A DNA stretch of 64,000 nt from Candidatus Zipacnadia bacterium (GCA_029821735.1 JALGSU010000035.1:24801-88800), one strand, 5' to 3'; positions 9,541 through 19,813 are shown, counted from the first letter of the stretch. Notes: a model not told the origin generated them from the sequence alone. Numbers and translations are program-made.

Positions 9541-12402
9541 TTGAGACATGCGCTGATAGCCGCCCTATTCACTGGCATCGCCGCGACCTGCTTCGCCGCT
9601 CCGAGCGAATACAACAACATCATGCCCGAGCCTCGCCAGATGCAGATCACCGGCGAGCAGATCGCCGTTGTCACCGGTGACCTGGCGATCGCTCGCATCG
9701 TCGTCTCCCCGCGTCAGCGCCAGGCACAAATCGGCGCCGAGGAGATCAACGACCGACTGACCTCCCTCGGCAGCCCGGCCCTGCCAGTGATCGAGGCCGA
9801 GGACGCCGCCGCCCTCGATGGCGCCGAAGGCCTGACCATCGTCATCAGCAAGTGCTATGGCTCGGCGCTCGCAGAGGCGATCATCGACGAGTGCGACCTT
9901 GATGTCAGCCGTGACGCCCCCGGAACGCAGGGCTACATCATTCGCTTCGTGAACTTCCGCGGCCATCGCATCGCGTTCCTGTGCGGTAGCGATCCAGTCG
10001 GGTCGCTGTACGCGGCCGTGACCTTCAGGTGGTTGCTCGAACGGGATGGCGACCAAGTGCTCGCCACCGTCTGCTCCGTCCGCGACTGGCCCGACTTCCT
10101 CTGGCGAGGCACTGGTTCGCTTCAGCAGATGCGCAAGTCCTATCCGGTATATGGCGCCAGGGACACCGCCGAGGCGCTCAAGGTGCACGCAGACTGGATG
10201 CTGCGCCATAAGCTGAACTTCTTCGGCGACTACTTCTACGGCAACGAGAAGGTCCCCGCCGTCGCGAACGTCGGTTGGATGCGGCCCTTCAATGCCTATC
10301 TGCGTGAGCGTGGAATGATCGGCGAAGAGTATCAGTCCACCAATGTCGGCTATGACGAGCGCGACAAGGATGATCCGCGCTTCGCCGGGATGATGCACAC
10401 GCGGGACCTCTTCTTCTCATGGAGCGATGACGAACTCATCCGCAAGCGCGCGCGAGAGATCGGCGAGTTCTACGCCGCCGCAGGTCTTGACTGCGTGGTT
10501 CTGCACGCACCCGACGGCGGCGGGCCGCTCAACCCCGAAATGTGGGAGAACCGCTCCCACGCCGATCGTGAGCGCTGGGGCGATGATCGTGCGGCCGCCG
10601 ACGCGCACATCTTCGGCATCTTCTACGAGGAGATTCGCGCCGCCAACCCGCGCGCCCGCGTCGTCTTGGTGGTCTACCCATATAGCGCCTTCTATCTTGA
10701 CTGGGAAGGCCTGAAGCAGCACTACCCCGAGATGACGCGCGAGCAGTTTGAGTCCGCCGGTCGCGAGCATTTCCGCCGGGTCTCGGGAATGCTCCCCGAA
10801 GATGCCCACATCTGCGTGTGGCTCGGCGAGCGCGAGTATCTCAATGAGTTCCGTGGCTACTACGGCGACATGCCAATGTACTACTGGTACAAAGTCGCCA
10901 GCGGGTGGGTAGACTCGGGCTGGTTGGTCACGGTGCACCGCTTCATCCCAACCTGCTGGTACGGTCACCCCGACGACATCATGGCCTCGCGAATCGACCG
11001 CAACGCGCCCAACTTCATGAACCGCGCGGTGGCCTGCCAGTTCGCCTGGAACACGGAGAGTGCCGGCGCCGAGCCCTTTGCGGGGACCTACTATGACTTC
11101 CGCACCGACAACACCCAGCCGCGCGAGGTGATGGATCGATGGGGCCTGCGCGCCTGCCGCAGCATGTGGGGCAGCGAGGTCGGGCCCATCATCTTCGAGG
11201 CCTACAACAAGGGCGTCATTCCCGCGCTCATCGTCCAGCCCACGCGGGTCTTCGAGAAGGAGAATCGCCGTCGTCGCATGCGCGGCCTCGAGCCCTTCAC
11301 GCTCACGCCGGAGATGATGCTGGCCCAGGCCGACGCTTGCGCTGCCGCCGCCGAGGCGCTCGATCAGGTCCTGGCGATGGACGTGACGATGGACGATCTG
11401 GCTGAGCGCTTGTACGTCTACCTGCTGCGCAACTCGCACTGCCTGTCGCACTACGCGCGCGCTCACTACCACCTGCTGCTCGCCAACGAGGGCGTTGCCG
11501 AGGGCGATGAGCAGAAGGTGACCGACAACGTCGCGGCCGGTCAGGCGGCCATCGAAGCCGGGCTCGAGGACATGGCGCGCGTGCTTGAGATCACTGCCGA
11601 GATGCGCAGCTATGACCCGAAGTACGCGCGCGAGGCCGAGGCCGGAGTCTTCCCAGCCATCCCCGGCACCACCGCAGACTTCCCCCGGCTGCGCGAGTCC
11701 CTCGATGCCTGCCTGCGACGGTTCGCTGACTCGCAGTTGCAGTTCGAGCCGATCAAGCACGAGGGCCCGATCTCGGTGGCTATCTACGATCCCGGCGACG
11801 ACGGCGGTTCCGCCATCGGCCACCGTGGCTGGATGATGACGCTCGAGGGCTCCGACGAGTTCGCGCCTGAGTTCATCGACGACCTCAGCCTGTCGACCCT
11901 GGTCAACTATGAAGTGCTGCTCTACCCGCAGTGCAACACCGGGCGCAGCGCGGGCCGCTACGAGTTCTTCGAGGTGCTCGGTCGCTACGTTCGGGAGGCC
12001 GGTGGGGGAGTGCTCTTCGGCCACAACTCCATAGGCACTGTCCGCTCGGAGTTCGGCATGGAGACCGCCTTCCCGCGGATCGGTCTCGGCGCGCTCGATC
12101 GCTTTGACAGCAACCAGGCTGTCGTCGCCGGAGAGCATCCCATCACGGAGGGGCTTGTCACTGGTGCGCAGATCCAGCATGCCTACTACGATCACTGGAC
12201 CATCAAGTCCGGGTCGCGGGGCATCGCGATTCTGAGTGACTCGGGCGGGGATCCGATCATGGTCGCTGGCCGCGGGGATCAGGGACGCGTGATCTACGAC
12301 GGGACCATCGTGCTCAGCCAGACGGACGAGGCCGTTGCCGCCGAGGGCGAGTGGCGCGAGGTGTTCCTGAACGCCATCCGCTGGCTGGCCCGGAGGAAGT
12401 GA
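9541..12402 (+). CDS. exported GH20/GH84-like glycosidase with C-terminal amidotransferase-like domain
   Basis: Start set at TTG 9541, ten bases after AGGAGG (9525-9530). It gives a clean signal peptide (ALIAALFTGIAATCFA); the longer open frame to 9364 overlaps the protease gene. Of 953 aa, the N-terminus (about 25-190) resembles the non-catalytic alpha/beta domain of GH20/GH84/GH67 enzymes, ending in VRDWPDFLWRG. A large TIM-barrel-like region follows (HKLNFFGDYFYGNEK, CVVLHAPDGGGPLN, HICVWLGEREYLNEF), and residues about 745-953 form a ThuA/GATase-like domain (LVNYEVLLYPQCN, AGGGVLFGHNS). It is probably a secreted hexosaminidase- or glucuronidase-like enzyme. The catalytic residues were not identified. 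Confidence 0.7.
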   Translation: MRHALIAALFTGIAATCFAAPSEYNNIMPEPRQMQITGEQIAVVTGDLAIARIVVSPRQRQAQIGAEEINDRLTSLGSPALPVIEAEDAAALDGAEGLTIVISKCYGSALAEAIIDECDLDVSRDAPGTQGYIIRFVNFRGHRIAFLCGSDPVGSLYAAVTFRWLLERDGDQVLATVCSVRDWPDFLWRGTGSLQQMRKSYPVYGARDTAEALKVHADWMLRHKLNFFGDYFYGNEKVPAVANVGWMRPFNAYLRERGMIGEEYQSTNVGYDERDKDDPRFAGMMHTRDLFFSWSDDELIRKRAREIGEFYAAAGLDCVVLHAPDGGGPLNPEMWENRSHADRERWGDDRAAADAHIFGIFYEEIRAANPRARVVLVVYPYSAFYLDWEGLKQHYPEMTREQFESAGREHFRRVSGMLPEDAHICVWLGEREYLNEFRGYYGDMPMYYWYKVASGWVDSGWLVTVHRFIPTCWYGHPDDIMASRIDRNAPNFMNRAVACQFAWNTESAGAEPFAGTYYDFRTDNTQPREVMDRWGLRACRSMWGSEVGPIIFEAYNKGVIPALIVQPTRVFEKENRRRRMRGLEPFTLTPEMMLAQADACAAAAEALDQVLAMDVTMDDLAERLYVYLLRNSHCLSHYARAHYHLLLANEGVAEGDEQKVTDNVAAGQAAIEAGLEDMARVLEITAEMRSYDPKYAREAEAGVFPAIPGTTADFPRLRESLDACLRRFADSQLQFEPIKHEGPISVAIYDPGDDGGSAIGHRGWMMTLEGSDEFAPEFIDDLSLSTLVNYEVLLYPQCNTGRSAGRYEFFEVLGRYVREAGGGVLFGHNSIGTVRSEFGMETAFPRIGLGALDRFDSNQAVVAGEHPITEGLVTGAQIQHAYYDHWTIKSGSRGIAILSDSGGDPIMVAGRGDQGRVIYDGTIVLSQTDEAVAAEGEWREVFLNAIRWLARRK

Positions 12403-12485
12403 CAGGCGGGAACACGCCTCGACCCGCAGCCGTCCAACCAGCAACGCGAAACGAAATGGATCTGCGCTGCCGAGGGGTGACCGTG

Positions 12486-13691
12486 ATGGGCCGACCGCTG
12501 TTGACACTCGCACTGGCGCTATGTCTTGCTTCACCCGCGTCGGTGGTTCTCGCCGACGGAGCGTACATCCCGCCCGAGTACGGAACCGCCGAGTCCGCCG
12601 ACCAACGTGCCATCGTGGTAGACCATGGCGCCACGCAGACGTTGGTCCTCGAGACCGCCTATGAGGGGGACCTGAGCGATTTCGCCTGGGTCATCCCGCT
12701 GCCGTCGCTGATCCAGTCGGCAGGCATCAGCACCGTTTCCCAGGGCGTCTTCAGCGCGCTGGAGAATCAGAGTGCGCCACGCGCCTGGATTGGGCTGGGG
12801 GGGAGCGCATCGGGCGGCTGTGGCGGGTGTGGTGGCGGCACGCAGTTCGGTGGCAGCCCGGGCGACGGCCGCAGCCAGCTCGGCGTCACCGTCTGGGACA
12901 CGCTGCAGGTCGACGGCTACGAGGTCGCGATTCTATCGGCGACGCAATCCGGTGACCTCGCGCAGTGGCTGGCCGACGGCGGCTACGCGCTCCCCGATGA
13001 CAACGCGCCGACGCTGCAGTATTACGTGAATACTGGCGCTTACTTCGTGGCCGTGAAGGTCGATCCTGATCAGGTCGCGGTGGCGCAAACGAATGGGGCG
13101 GTCGCTACGGGAGGCCTCGAGCCGTTGTGCCTGACCTTCCCGATGGGGCCTGACGGGCTCGTGTTTCCGCTGCGCATCTCGCAGGCCAGCTCGATGGGTG
13201 AGACCGAGGTGCGGCTGTTTGTGCTCTCGGACCACCGCGTCTCGACGCCGAACTACCCCACCGCGCAGATCGACGCGTCAGGATACACCGGGGCGGAGGA
13301 TTTCACGGCGTTCTACGACGTGCGCTTCCGCAACACGCTCAGCGATTTGGGGGACCGGGGCTTCGTGGTGGAGTATGCCCGGCCGCTTCCCGAGTGGGCC
13401 GTCTCAGCGGACCTGCGCTCCTTGCTCGGCGAGGGCGAGTTCTTCCTCACGCGCCTGCGCACGTATCTGCAGCCCGAGCTGATGACCGAGGATGTGCGGC
13501 TTGTGCGTGCGCCGACCGACAACGAGTTCGAGGTGGACCTCTACGTTGCTGGCCCGTCGAGGGCACGTTACTTCGGCGCGCTGGCGGCGCTGCTGATGGC
13601 CGCCGTGCAGTCTCGTCGCGCCCGCTCGCGGCGCGGACGCGACGGCGCGCGCCTGTCTGCGCTGCTCGGCGTGCTCCTGCTGCTTGTCTGA
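12486..13691 (+). CDS. DUF2330 family exported protein
   Basis: About 401 aa. The start at ATG 12486 (GTG 12483 is also possible) follows GAGGGGTGA and gives a signal peptide (LLTLALALCLASPASVVLADGA). The family signature is the early block DQRAIVVDHGATQTLVLETAYEGDLSDFAWVIPLP, here quoted as separate parts RAIVVDHGATQTLVLETAY and DFAWVIPLPS. A glycine/cysteine run (SGGCGGCGGGTQFGG) near residue 107 may form a metal-binding or disulfide loop. The C-terminus is hydrophobic and basic and could anchor the protein in the membrane. Function of DUF2330 is not established. Its stop is seven bases from the end of the convergent hydrolase gene. Confidence 0.75.
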   Translation: MGRPLLTLALALCLASPASVVLADGAYIPPEYGTAESADQRAIVVDHGATQTLVLETAYEGDLSDFAWVIPLPSLIQSAGISTVSQGVFSALENQSAPRAWIGLGGSASGGCGGCGGGTQFGGSPGDGRSQLGVTVWDTLQVDGYEVAILSATQSGDLAQWLADGGYALPDDNAPTLQYYVNTGAYFVAVKVDPDQVAVAQTNGAVATGGLEPLCLTFPMGPDGLVFPLRISQASSMGETEVRLFVLSDHRVSTPNYPTAQIDASGYTGAEDFTAFYDVRFRNTLSDLGDRGFVVEYARPLPEWAVSADLRSLLGEGEFFLTRLRTYLQPELMTEDVRLVRAPTDNEFEVDLYVAGPSRARYFGALAALLMAAVQSRRARSRRGRDGARLSALLGVLLLLV

Positions 13692-13698
13692 GCGCCGG

Positions 13699-15523
13699 CT
13701 ACCCCTCGTCGCCCTCCCACGTCAACTCCGGCTTGGGCATCCAGTCCACATCAAACCACCCGCCGCAGACCGCTGCCTCGGTGTCGCCTGTGGTGAACCG
13801 CGTGCTGTCGAAAATCAGGAAGTCGGGGATCATGTCGTGCTTGTGGTTGCTCGACAGCTTTCGCCCGTGCAACGGCCCCGAATAGATCAGCACGTAGCGG
13901 CTCGGGTTCAGCGGGTTCGGGTAGCACATCACGAGGCCAAGTTGGTCGCCCTCGTATGTCTTGTCGAGAACCGTATAGCGATGGTCGCCGATGGTCACGG
14001 GCAACTGCGCGGCCAGCCGGCGCATGACCGAGTTCGTCTCGGGCGTCCCGAAGAGCACCAGGTTGAAGCGCTCAATGTCCTCGTCTGTCAGTTCCGCGTC
14101 AGTGCACACGCGCGCCTCGCCGTCGGCGAACGCCTCCCACTCTTCCATCCAGGTCCCCGTCTGGCGGGCGATCTCCTGGCTCTGAGCCAGGTCGCCCGAC
14201 GTCCCCTGCACCAGAATGAAGGGCGCATTGAACACGTCCTCGACCGGACCGCACAGCCCGCGGCTCTTGCCCGGTGGCCACGTGCCCTGCCCGCACGCTG
14301 GCCCGAGTTCCACCACAAGCTTGCCGTTGGCATTGGCCGGGAGCGTGAGCGGACCGCCGGCGGTCCCCACCTCGTACTGATCCGCCTTCGTAAGCGGGCA
14401 GGTGCGCATGTCGACCTCGAACACCGCCACGTTCTCCGCGCGCACATCCAGCCGCGTGCCACCGTCGACCACACGGGCCTCGATGCTCGCGGGTTGCCCC
14501 CACTTGCGCAGGCTCCGGACCGTCACCCAGAAGCTCGTCGCGTAGTTGAGGCTGAAGATCCGCATGCTCACATGCTCAGGCGAGGGGCTGAGCGTGACCA
14601 GCTTCTGCCTGCTCCACGCGTTCTCGTAGCACTCGGTGTCCCAGTAGATGAAGTGGCTCGCCTCGGGGAACTCGTAGTATTCCACGGGCTCGCCCAGGGC
14701 CTGGATCGCGTGCACCATCGAGCGCGACTCAATCACCGGGATGAGCGTATCGTTCTCACCATGCTGCACGAAGATGCTCTGGCCGCGAGCGTTCGGGACC
14801 ATCTCCAGCGCATTGTCCCAGTCCACCAGGAACTGCTTCCACGGCGGGAAGTTCGCGCGCTCCCATCGCCACCAGCGGAACATATCGGTCTGGCCCGAGA
14901 TCGGTGCCACGGCCGCGAAGTACCCCGGGAAGCGCAGGCCAATCGTCCACGAGCCCATATATGCGGGCCGGATCCACGGTGAAGACGCTCATGAAGTGGT
15001 CGATGCTGTCGAAGACGTCCTTCTCGCCGACGCCCTGGAAGTCAGAGTTGCGCCGCCCGTACGGGATCAGCAGCAGGCAGCCGTTGTCTTCCGCAACGCG
15101 GCAGACGTCCTCGGAAAGCACCCACGGGTCGAGCACGCTGATGGTCGGCACATAGCCATGCAGGAAGACGATCAGGGGCCACGCCTGCTCCGGCGTGTAA
15201 CTCTCGGGGATGTACACGTAGTATGGCTGAACGCTGCCGTCGCTCTCGGCTATGAGGGCCATGCCATCGGCCACGTCATCAGCAGAGGACGTAATCCCGT
15301 AGTAACCGCCGCTGCGCCGAAGCATCGCTTTCTTCAGCTTCAGTCGTGCCAGCGGCAAGTTCACGCGTGATGCGGCTGTCGGCTCGTCCGCACTGATGAG
15401 TTCTGCTCGCGCGACGGCGCTGCGCAATTGTGTGATCTTCCCGTCCTCGTCAGGGGTAGCGGCGTCCTGGGCGAAGGCCGGGCAGGCGAGCACGAAGGCA
15501 ATGGCCAACAGGCTGATCCTCAT
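13699..15523 (-). pseudogene. frameshifted exported alpha/beta hydrolase (esterase/prolyl-oligopeptidase type) lacking its nucleophile motif
   Basis: Two frames make one protein. The first runs from ATG 15523 (GGGAGGACC ribosome site, signal peptide LLAIAFVLACPAFAQ) through the oxyanion region (PLIVFLHGYVP) to VDPARIYG. The second resumes at 14958 with MGSWTIGLRFPGYFAAVAPISGQ and carries the acid and His sites (GENDTLIP, EASHFIYW). Homologues read RIYLTGHSMGG across this point. Here the GHS elbow is absent, so about 3n+2 bases (roughly 17) are missing near 14957-14962. As sequenced, the product would be truncated and inactive. Either a real deletion or an assembly error would explain it. It converges with the DUF2330 gene. 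Confidence 0.8.
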
Positions 15524-15610
15524 GAATGCTGGTCCTCCCACAAGAGGCTGAGCGGCCCGGTAATCTTCCCCGGTCCGCTCACTCGCACCTGCGACCACCT
15601 TAAATGAAGC

Positions 15611-15650
15611 GGGCCCCGACAGTTGGCCTATGCAGGCGCCGTCGGGGCCC
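15611..15650 (-). terminator. GC-rich hairpin downstream of the small peptide gene
   Basis: Perfect 10-base inverted repeat GGGCCCCGAC (15611-15620) and GTCGGGGCCC (15641-15650) with a 20-base loop. It lies about 80 bases past the small peptide stop on the minus strand and upstream of the hydrolase start at 15523. The trailing minus-strand sequence (GCTTCATTTAAG) is only weakly T-rich, so this may be a terminator or another structured element. Confidence 0.45.
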
Positions 15651-15732
15651 AAAGCTCTCTAGGACAAGCGGGCCAAGCAGAGGAATCGCTGAGATTCTTT
15701 CGCCTCAGCTCGGCCGCAGCAGGGGGGCACGA

Positions 15733-15822
15733 TTACTTCTTGCCACACCCGCACCCGCCGCAACCCTTCTTCTCTTCCTTCTTCTCCTCTTTCTTGGCTC
15801 CGCAGCCCTTATCATCACACAT
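15733..15822 (-). CDS. 29-residue Cys/Lys/Glu-rich peptide, putative metal-binding
   Basis: A tiny gene encoding MCDDKGCGAKKEEKKEEKK followed by GCGGCGCGKK. It has five cysteines (CxxxxC near the N-terminus and CxxCxC near the C-terminus) separated by a charged KKEE linker. ATG 15822 is chosen because GGAGG lies eight bases upstream; ATG 15828 would add two residues but sits only two bases from GGAGG. A promoter with consensus-like -35 and -10 boxes lies upstream, and a hairpin lies in the leader. The Cys spacing resembles small metallothionein-like or metallochaperone peptides, but no family is recognised and metal binding is inferred. Base composition, promoter and ribosome site together argue that it is real. 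Confidence 0.68.
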   Translation of the reverse strand: MCDDKGCGAKKEEKKEEKKGCGGCGCGKK

Positions 15823-15882
15823 CAGCATCACCTCCGGATAGATTCGCAATCGCGTTGAGGGAGCCTATGGCTCCACTACGGT

Positions 15883-15911
15883 ATTATACCATCCTCAGAG
15901 AAATATCTCAA
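15883..15911 (-). promoter_or_regulatory. sigma-70 type promoter of the small peptide gene
   Basis: On the minus strand TTGAGA (15906-15911) and TATAAT (15883-15888) are separated by exactly 17 bases. The -10 box is a perfect consensus. The leader then holds a GGAGCC-ATA-GGCTCC hairpin (15860-15874) before the GGAGG site. Confidence 0.75.
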
Positions 15912-15935
15912 CTACTTTGGTGCGGTATGCGCCCT

Positions 15936-16628
15936 CTACAGCTCGATCTCCTCGCCCGGGGTCATGACCAGAGCCCGCAGTCCCTGGGTCACCACACGCG
16001 CAGCAAACTCCTCAGGATCGGCCTCTATCACGTCGAACGTGTTGTAGTGCATCGGGATGGTCAGACGCGCCTGCAGCATCTCCGCCGCCACCACCGCGTC
16101 GTCGATACCCATCGTGAACACATCGCCGATCGGCAGCGCGGTCACGTCGATATCGTTCAGTCGCCCGATCAGCTCGATATCCGCGCACAGAGCCGTGTCA
16201 CCGGCGTAGTAGAACTTCTTCCCACCCATGGTGAGCATGAATCCGCAGGCGTTCGAGATTCCCTTGATATCGTCGTCGCTGACGATGCTCGATGAGTGGT
16301 GGGCCACGGTCAGCTTCACGTGCCCGAAGTCGAACTCATGCCCGCCTCCGATGTGCATGGGGAAGACCTGCTTGACTCCCTGGCGCTCACAGTAGACTGC
16401 CAGCTCGTAGGGCGCCACCAGCATCGCATCGTTGTTGATGGCGATCTGGATGGCGTCGCCGATGTGGTCCGAGTGCGCATGGCTGACCAGCACCGCGTCG
16501 CACTTGATGTCATCGGCGGTCTCGACGGCCAATGGGTTGCCGGTCAGGAACGGGTCGATGATGACCCGCTTACCCTCCGCGGCCATTGAGAAACACGCAT
16601 GTCCATGAGACTTCAGCGTCACGCTCAT
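15936..16628 (-). CDS. UPF0173 metal-dependent hydrolase (metallo-beta-lactamase fold)
   Basis: 230-aa cytosolic protein of the YtkL/UPF0173 family, predicted metal-dependent hydrolases of unknown substrate. Metal ligands are visible in LVSHAHSDHIGD (HxHxDH), in AHHSSS and in YYAGDTALC, with a C-terminal His in IPMHYNTF. The N-terminus (SVTLKSHGHACFSM) is typical of the family. ATG 16628 is preferred: GAGAGG lies about nine bases upstream, whereas the in-frame ATG nine bases earlier abuts it. It lies 13 bases downstream of the broken oxidoreductase gene on the same strand and may be co-transcribed. Length is normal. Confidence 0.88.
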   Translation of the reverse strand: MSVTLKSHGHACFSMAAEGKRVIIDPFLTGNPLAVETADDIKCDAVLVSHAHSDHIGDAIQIAINNDAMLVAPYELAVYCERQGVKQVFPMHIGGGHEFDFGHVKLTVAHHSSSIVSDDDIKGISNACGFMLTMGGKKFYYAGDTALCADIELIGRLNDIDVTALPIGDVFTMGIDDAVVAAEMLQARLTIPMHYNTFDVIEADPEEFAARVVTQGLRALVMTPGEEIEL

Positions 16629-16641
16629 TGGGTTCATCCTC

Positions 16642-18562
16642 TCAGATTTCCCGCCCGACCAGCGCGCCCTCGTGCACTGCGGCCTGGGCGTGGCGGGGCG
16701 ACTTCGCATCACCGATGACCGTCACCTTCAACAACGTATCCTCCAGATCGGCGGCCAGCTTGTCCTCCGCACGCCGACCGATTGCCAGCACCACCGTCCC
16801 CGGATCGTTGAACCGTTTCGTGCCCGCCGAGGTCTCGCACCTGATGCCCTCGGCATCGAGGCCCATCACTTCGTGGACGACGTGCACCTGCACACGCAGG
16901 TCCTCGAGACGCTCGAGCAGGAAGCGGCGCGGCGCGCTCGCCACACCGAGCGCGATGCCCGTGCTGCGTTCGAGGATGCTCACCCGATGCCCCGCCTCGG
17001 CCAGCAGGTGAGCGGTCTCCGCACCCGTCTGGTCGCCACCAATTATGTAAACGGGGTCCTGCACTTCCACCTCGCCGCGCAGCACCTCCCACGCCGTTAC
17101 GTGGCGCCCGCCCGCGCCGAAGGGCAGCGACTCCCCGCGCAGTTCCCGCGCCCCCGTCGCGATGATCGTGTGATCGGGGTCGACGTCCAGAATGTCATCC
17201 ACGGTCGCCTCGCGGTCCAACTCCAGCTTCACACCGGCGCGGTCCATCTCGTCAAGTTGCCAGCGGACCAGGCTGGCCAGCCAGCACGAACTGGCCGCCG
17301 ACATCTTCGCCCCTCTCCCAGACCGTCACCTCATGCCCTCGGCGCGACGCCACGATCGCTGCCTGCATGCCCGCCGGACCAGCGCCCACCACCAGCACCT
17401 GTTGCGGGCTCTTCGCGCGCGGGCCGGTCGGATAGTCCGACCACTCGGCCTCGCGCGAAGTCCACGGGTTGGCCGTGCAGGCGACCTCGCCGTCCTCGCT
17501 GTAGCTCCTTTCCGAGCAGCCCAGGTTGCAGCCGAAGCAACGAATGATCTGACTCGGCCGGTCCTCCTCCGCCTTCTTCGGCCACTCCGCATCCGCCAGC
17601 GATGCCCGCCCGATAGCCACGAAGTCGCACTTCCCGGAAGCGATGGCCTCGTCCGCCATTTCGGGCTCGACGATCCTGCCCACGCCGATTACCGGGACGC
17701 CGACCACTTCCTTGACGCTGGCCGCATAGTCCAGCAGGTGCCCCTGCTCCACGTAGTAGGGCGCGGATGCGTAGCAGGCGGTTTCGCCGATGCACACCGA
17801 CACGTGGATCGCGTCATAGCCCGCCATCTCCAGCAGCGGCGCAAACCGTCGCGCCTCCTCAACGGTCGTCCCGCCCTCCATGAACTCGTCCGCAGAAATC
17901 CGGCACCAGCAGGCGAACTCCTCACCGCACCGTTCGACGATGGCCTCCCGCAACTCCTGAGCGAAGCGCACGCGGCAGCTTGTGTCGCCGCCATACTCGT
18001 CATCGCGCCGGTTCAGAAGAGGGGAGAGGAACGAGCAGCCCAGATAGCCGTGGGCCATGTGCACCTCGACGCCATCCATCCCCGCTTCCTGCGCTCGGCG
18101 CGCGCCCTCGCCAAAAGCCTCGATCGTCTCGCGAATCTCGTCCACGCTCATCTTCTCAGGCATGCGGCGGTCGCGTCCGGCAGGGATGGCCGACGGGGCG
18201 AGCGGCTTGCGCCCGATGACCTCCTCATTCGCCTGCCGCCCGCCGTGCTGAAGCTGCACCGCGATCCGCCCGCCCGCCTCATGCACCGCATCAGCGAGCT
18301 TCGTCATACCGGGAATCATGTCGTCGTCCCAGATGCCCAGCATGCGCGGGCCGGTGCGTCCCCACGGATGCACGGTCGTATGCTCGACGATGTTCAGGCC
18401 CATGCCGCCCTTGGCGCGCGCCACATGGAAGGCGATGAGCTGGTCGGTGACCTTATGCTCAGCGTCGGGGAAGTTGCTGCCCATCGGTGCGAGCACCACG
18501 CGGTTGGGCAGCTTAAGCTGGCCGATCGAACCTGGGGAGAAAAGCGCCTGATACTTGCTCAC
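16642..18562 (-). pseudogene. frameshifted 2,4-dienoyl-CoA reductase-type flavin/Fe-S oxidoreductase
   Basis: The first frame (18562 to 17252) holds an Old Yellow Enzyme barrel (LFSPGSIGQLKLPNRVVLAPMG, quoted in part), a 4Fe-4S cysteine cluster (CFGCNLGC, then C in EVACTANP) and the start of the FAD domain (VLVVGAGPAGMQAA, EDVGGQFVLAGQPG). The second frame (17304 to 16642) resumes with LVRWQLDEMDRAGVKLELD and carries the NAD(P)-binding part (VYIIGGDQTGAETAHLLAE) to the normal C-terminus. Homologues have a PGKxEF segment between the halves that is missing, so about 20-25 bases appear lost out of frame near 17275-17290. Intact relatives reduce enoyl or similar double bonds with NAD(P)H. Confidence 0.82.
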
Positions 18563-18752
18563 GGTACCTCACCACAAGACTGGGGTTGTTGTTAGCCGCG
18601 GCTCTAGCTTCCCTGCGCATGCGCCCAATCCTGCCGCGGGCGGGGAAAGTCGCCGCAACGCAGAGGAATGTCCCCGACCGTGTCGAAAGCTCTTCGCGCG
18701 CGGGAGTGACGTCTGCTCCATCAGGTTGTGTATCGTAAGAGGAGGGTCTGCA

Positions 18753-19788
18753 GTGGCGAAGATCAAGGCCGGTATCATCGGCGCTGGAATTGGCAAATAC
18801 CACATCGAGGGCTACCAGGCACACAGTGGGGCCGAGGTAGTGGCGCTGTGTGATGTCAACGAGCAGGCGCTGACCGAAGTCGCTGACGACTTTGGCATCC
18901 CCAACACTTTCGTGCGTGCCCAACGCGCTGCACAGGCCTCTCGCGGTCGACTGCCTCAAGGCCGGCAAGCACGTCTTGACGGAGAAGCCGCTGGCACCCA
19001 ACGCTCGCGAGGGCCAGAAGATGGTCGACGCAGCCAAGGCCGCCGGCAAAACGCTCATGATCCAGTTCAACAATCGCTATCGCCCTGAGGCCCAGCTCCT
19101 GAAGAAATACGTCGATGGCGGCGAACTCGGCGATCTCTACTTCGCACGCTGCGGCTGGATTCGGCGCAACGGTATCCCCGGCTGGGGCGGCTGGTTCACC
19201 AGCAAAGAGATGGCCGGCGGCGGGCCGCTCATCGACCTCGCGGTTCACATGCTCGACCTGACGATGTGGCTGATGGGCAATCCCGAGCCGGAGGTATGCA
19301 TGGCCTCGACCTACTCGGTCTTTGGCCCGCAGATGGAGGCCCTCGGTCCGTGGGGCACGCCCAACACCAAGGGCAAGTTTGACGTCGAGGACATGGCGGT
19401 CGGCATGATCAAGTTCGCTGGCGGTCAGACGATCATGCTTGAGGCCTCGTGGGCATCTCGCATCCGCCAGGAGTTTGTCTACTCGACCATGTGTGGCAGC
19501 AAGGCTGGCGCGAGCCTCGAGCGCGTCTTCGACTTCGATGGCGATGATGACACTGCAGTAGACACGCTCGAGCTCTACACGCAGGAGAACGGTGTTCCGG
19601 TCAACCGTGAACTGATCGTGGAGCCCGATCCGGCGATGGGCCGCGTCGCTGCGGTGATGCACTTCGTGGACTGCCTGAAGTCAGGCAAAGAGCCTGTCTC
19701 TCCGGGCACCGATGGCCTGCGCATCATGAAGATTCTCGACGCGATGTACAAGTCAGCAGAGACTGGCAAAGCCGTCAATATCAAGTAG
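18753..19788 (+). pseudogene. frameshifted Gfo/Idh/MocA-type dehydrogenase
   Basis: GTG start at 18753 after AAGAGGAGGGT. The first frame encodes the Rossmann start (AGIIGAGIGKYHIEGYQAH) to FGIPNTF. The second frame resumes with CVPNALHRPLAVDCLKAGKH and runs through the catalytic EKPLAP motif to the normal end (TGKAVNIK). The segment expected between them (DYxxxL...EIDAVSV, about 17 residues) is missing, so about 50 bases are lost out of frame near 18912-18920, next to a GTGCGTGC direct repeat. Intact family members are NAD(P)-dependent sugar or inositol dehydrogenases. It is divergent from the oxidoreductase gene across 190 bases in which I see nothing else. Confidence 0.82.
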
Positions 19789-19813
19789 CGGCTGCCACAT
19801 CAATCTGAATCGG

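Noticed and set aside
10417..12534. 705-codon minus-strand open frame
   Set aside because: Antisense mirror of the GH20/GH84-like gene, whose own frame has a signal peptide and conserved motifs.
13684..14982. 432-codon plus-strand open frame
   Set aside because: Antisense to the broken hydrolase; His/Arg/Ala-rich mirror composition and no recognisable motif.
18753..19788. Programmed frameshift or ribosome hopping as explanation for the split Gfo/Idh and other split genes
   Set aside because: Conserved residues are missing at the junctions rather than extra bases being present, and no slippery heptamer is seen.
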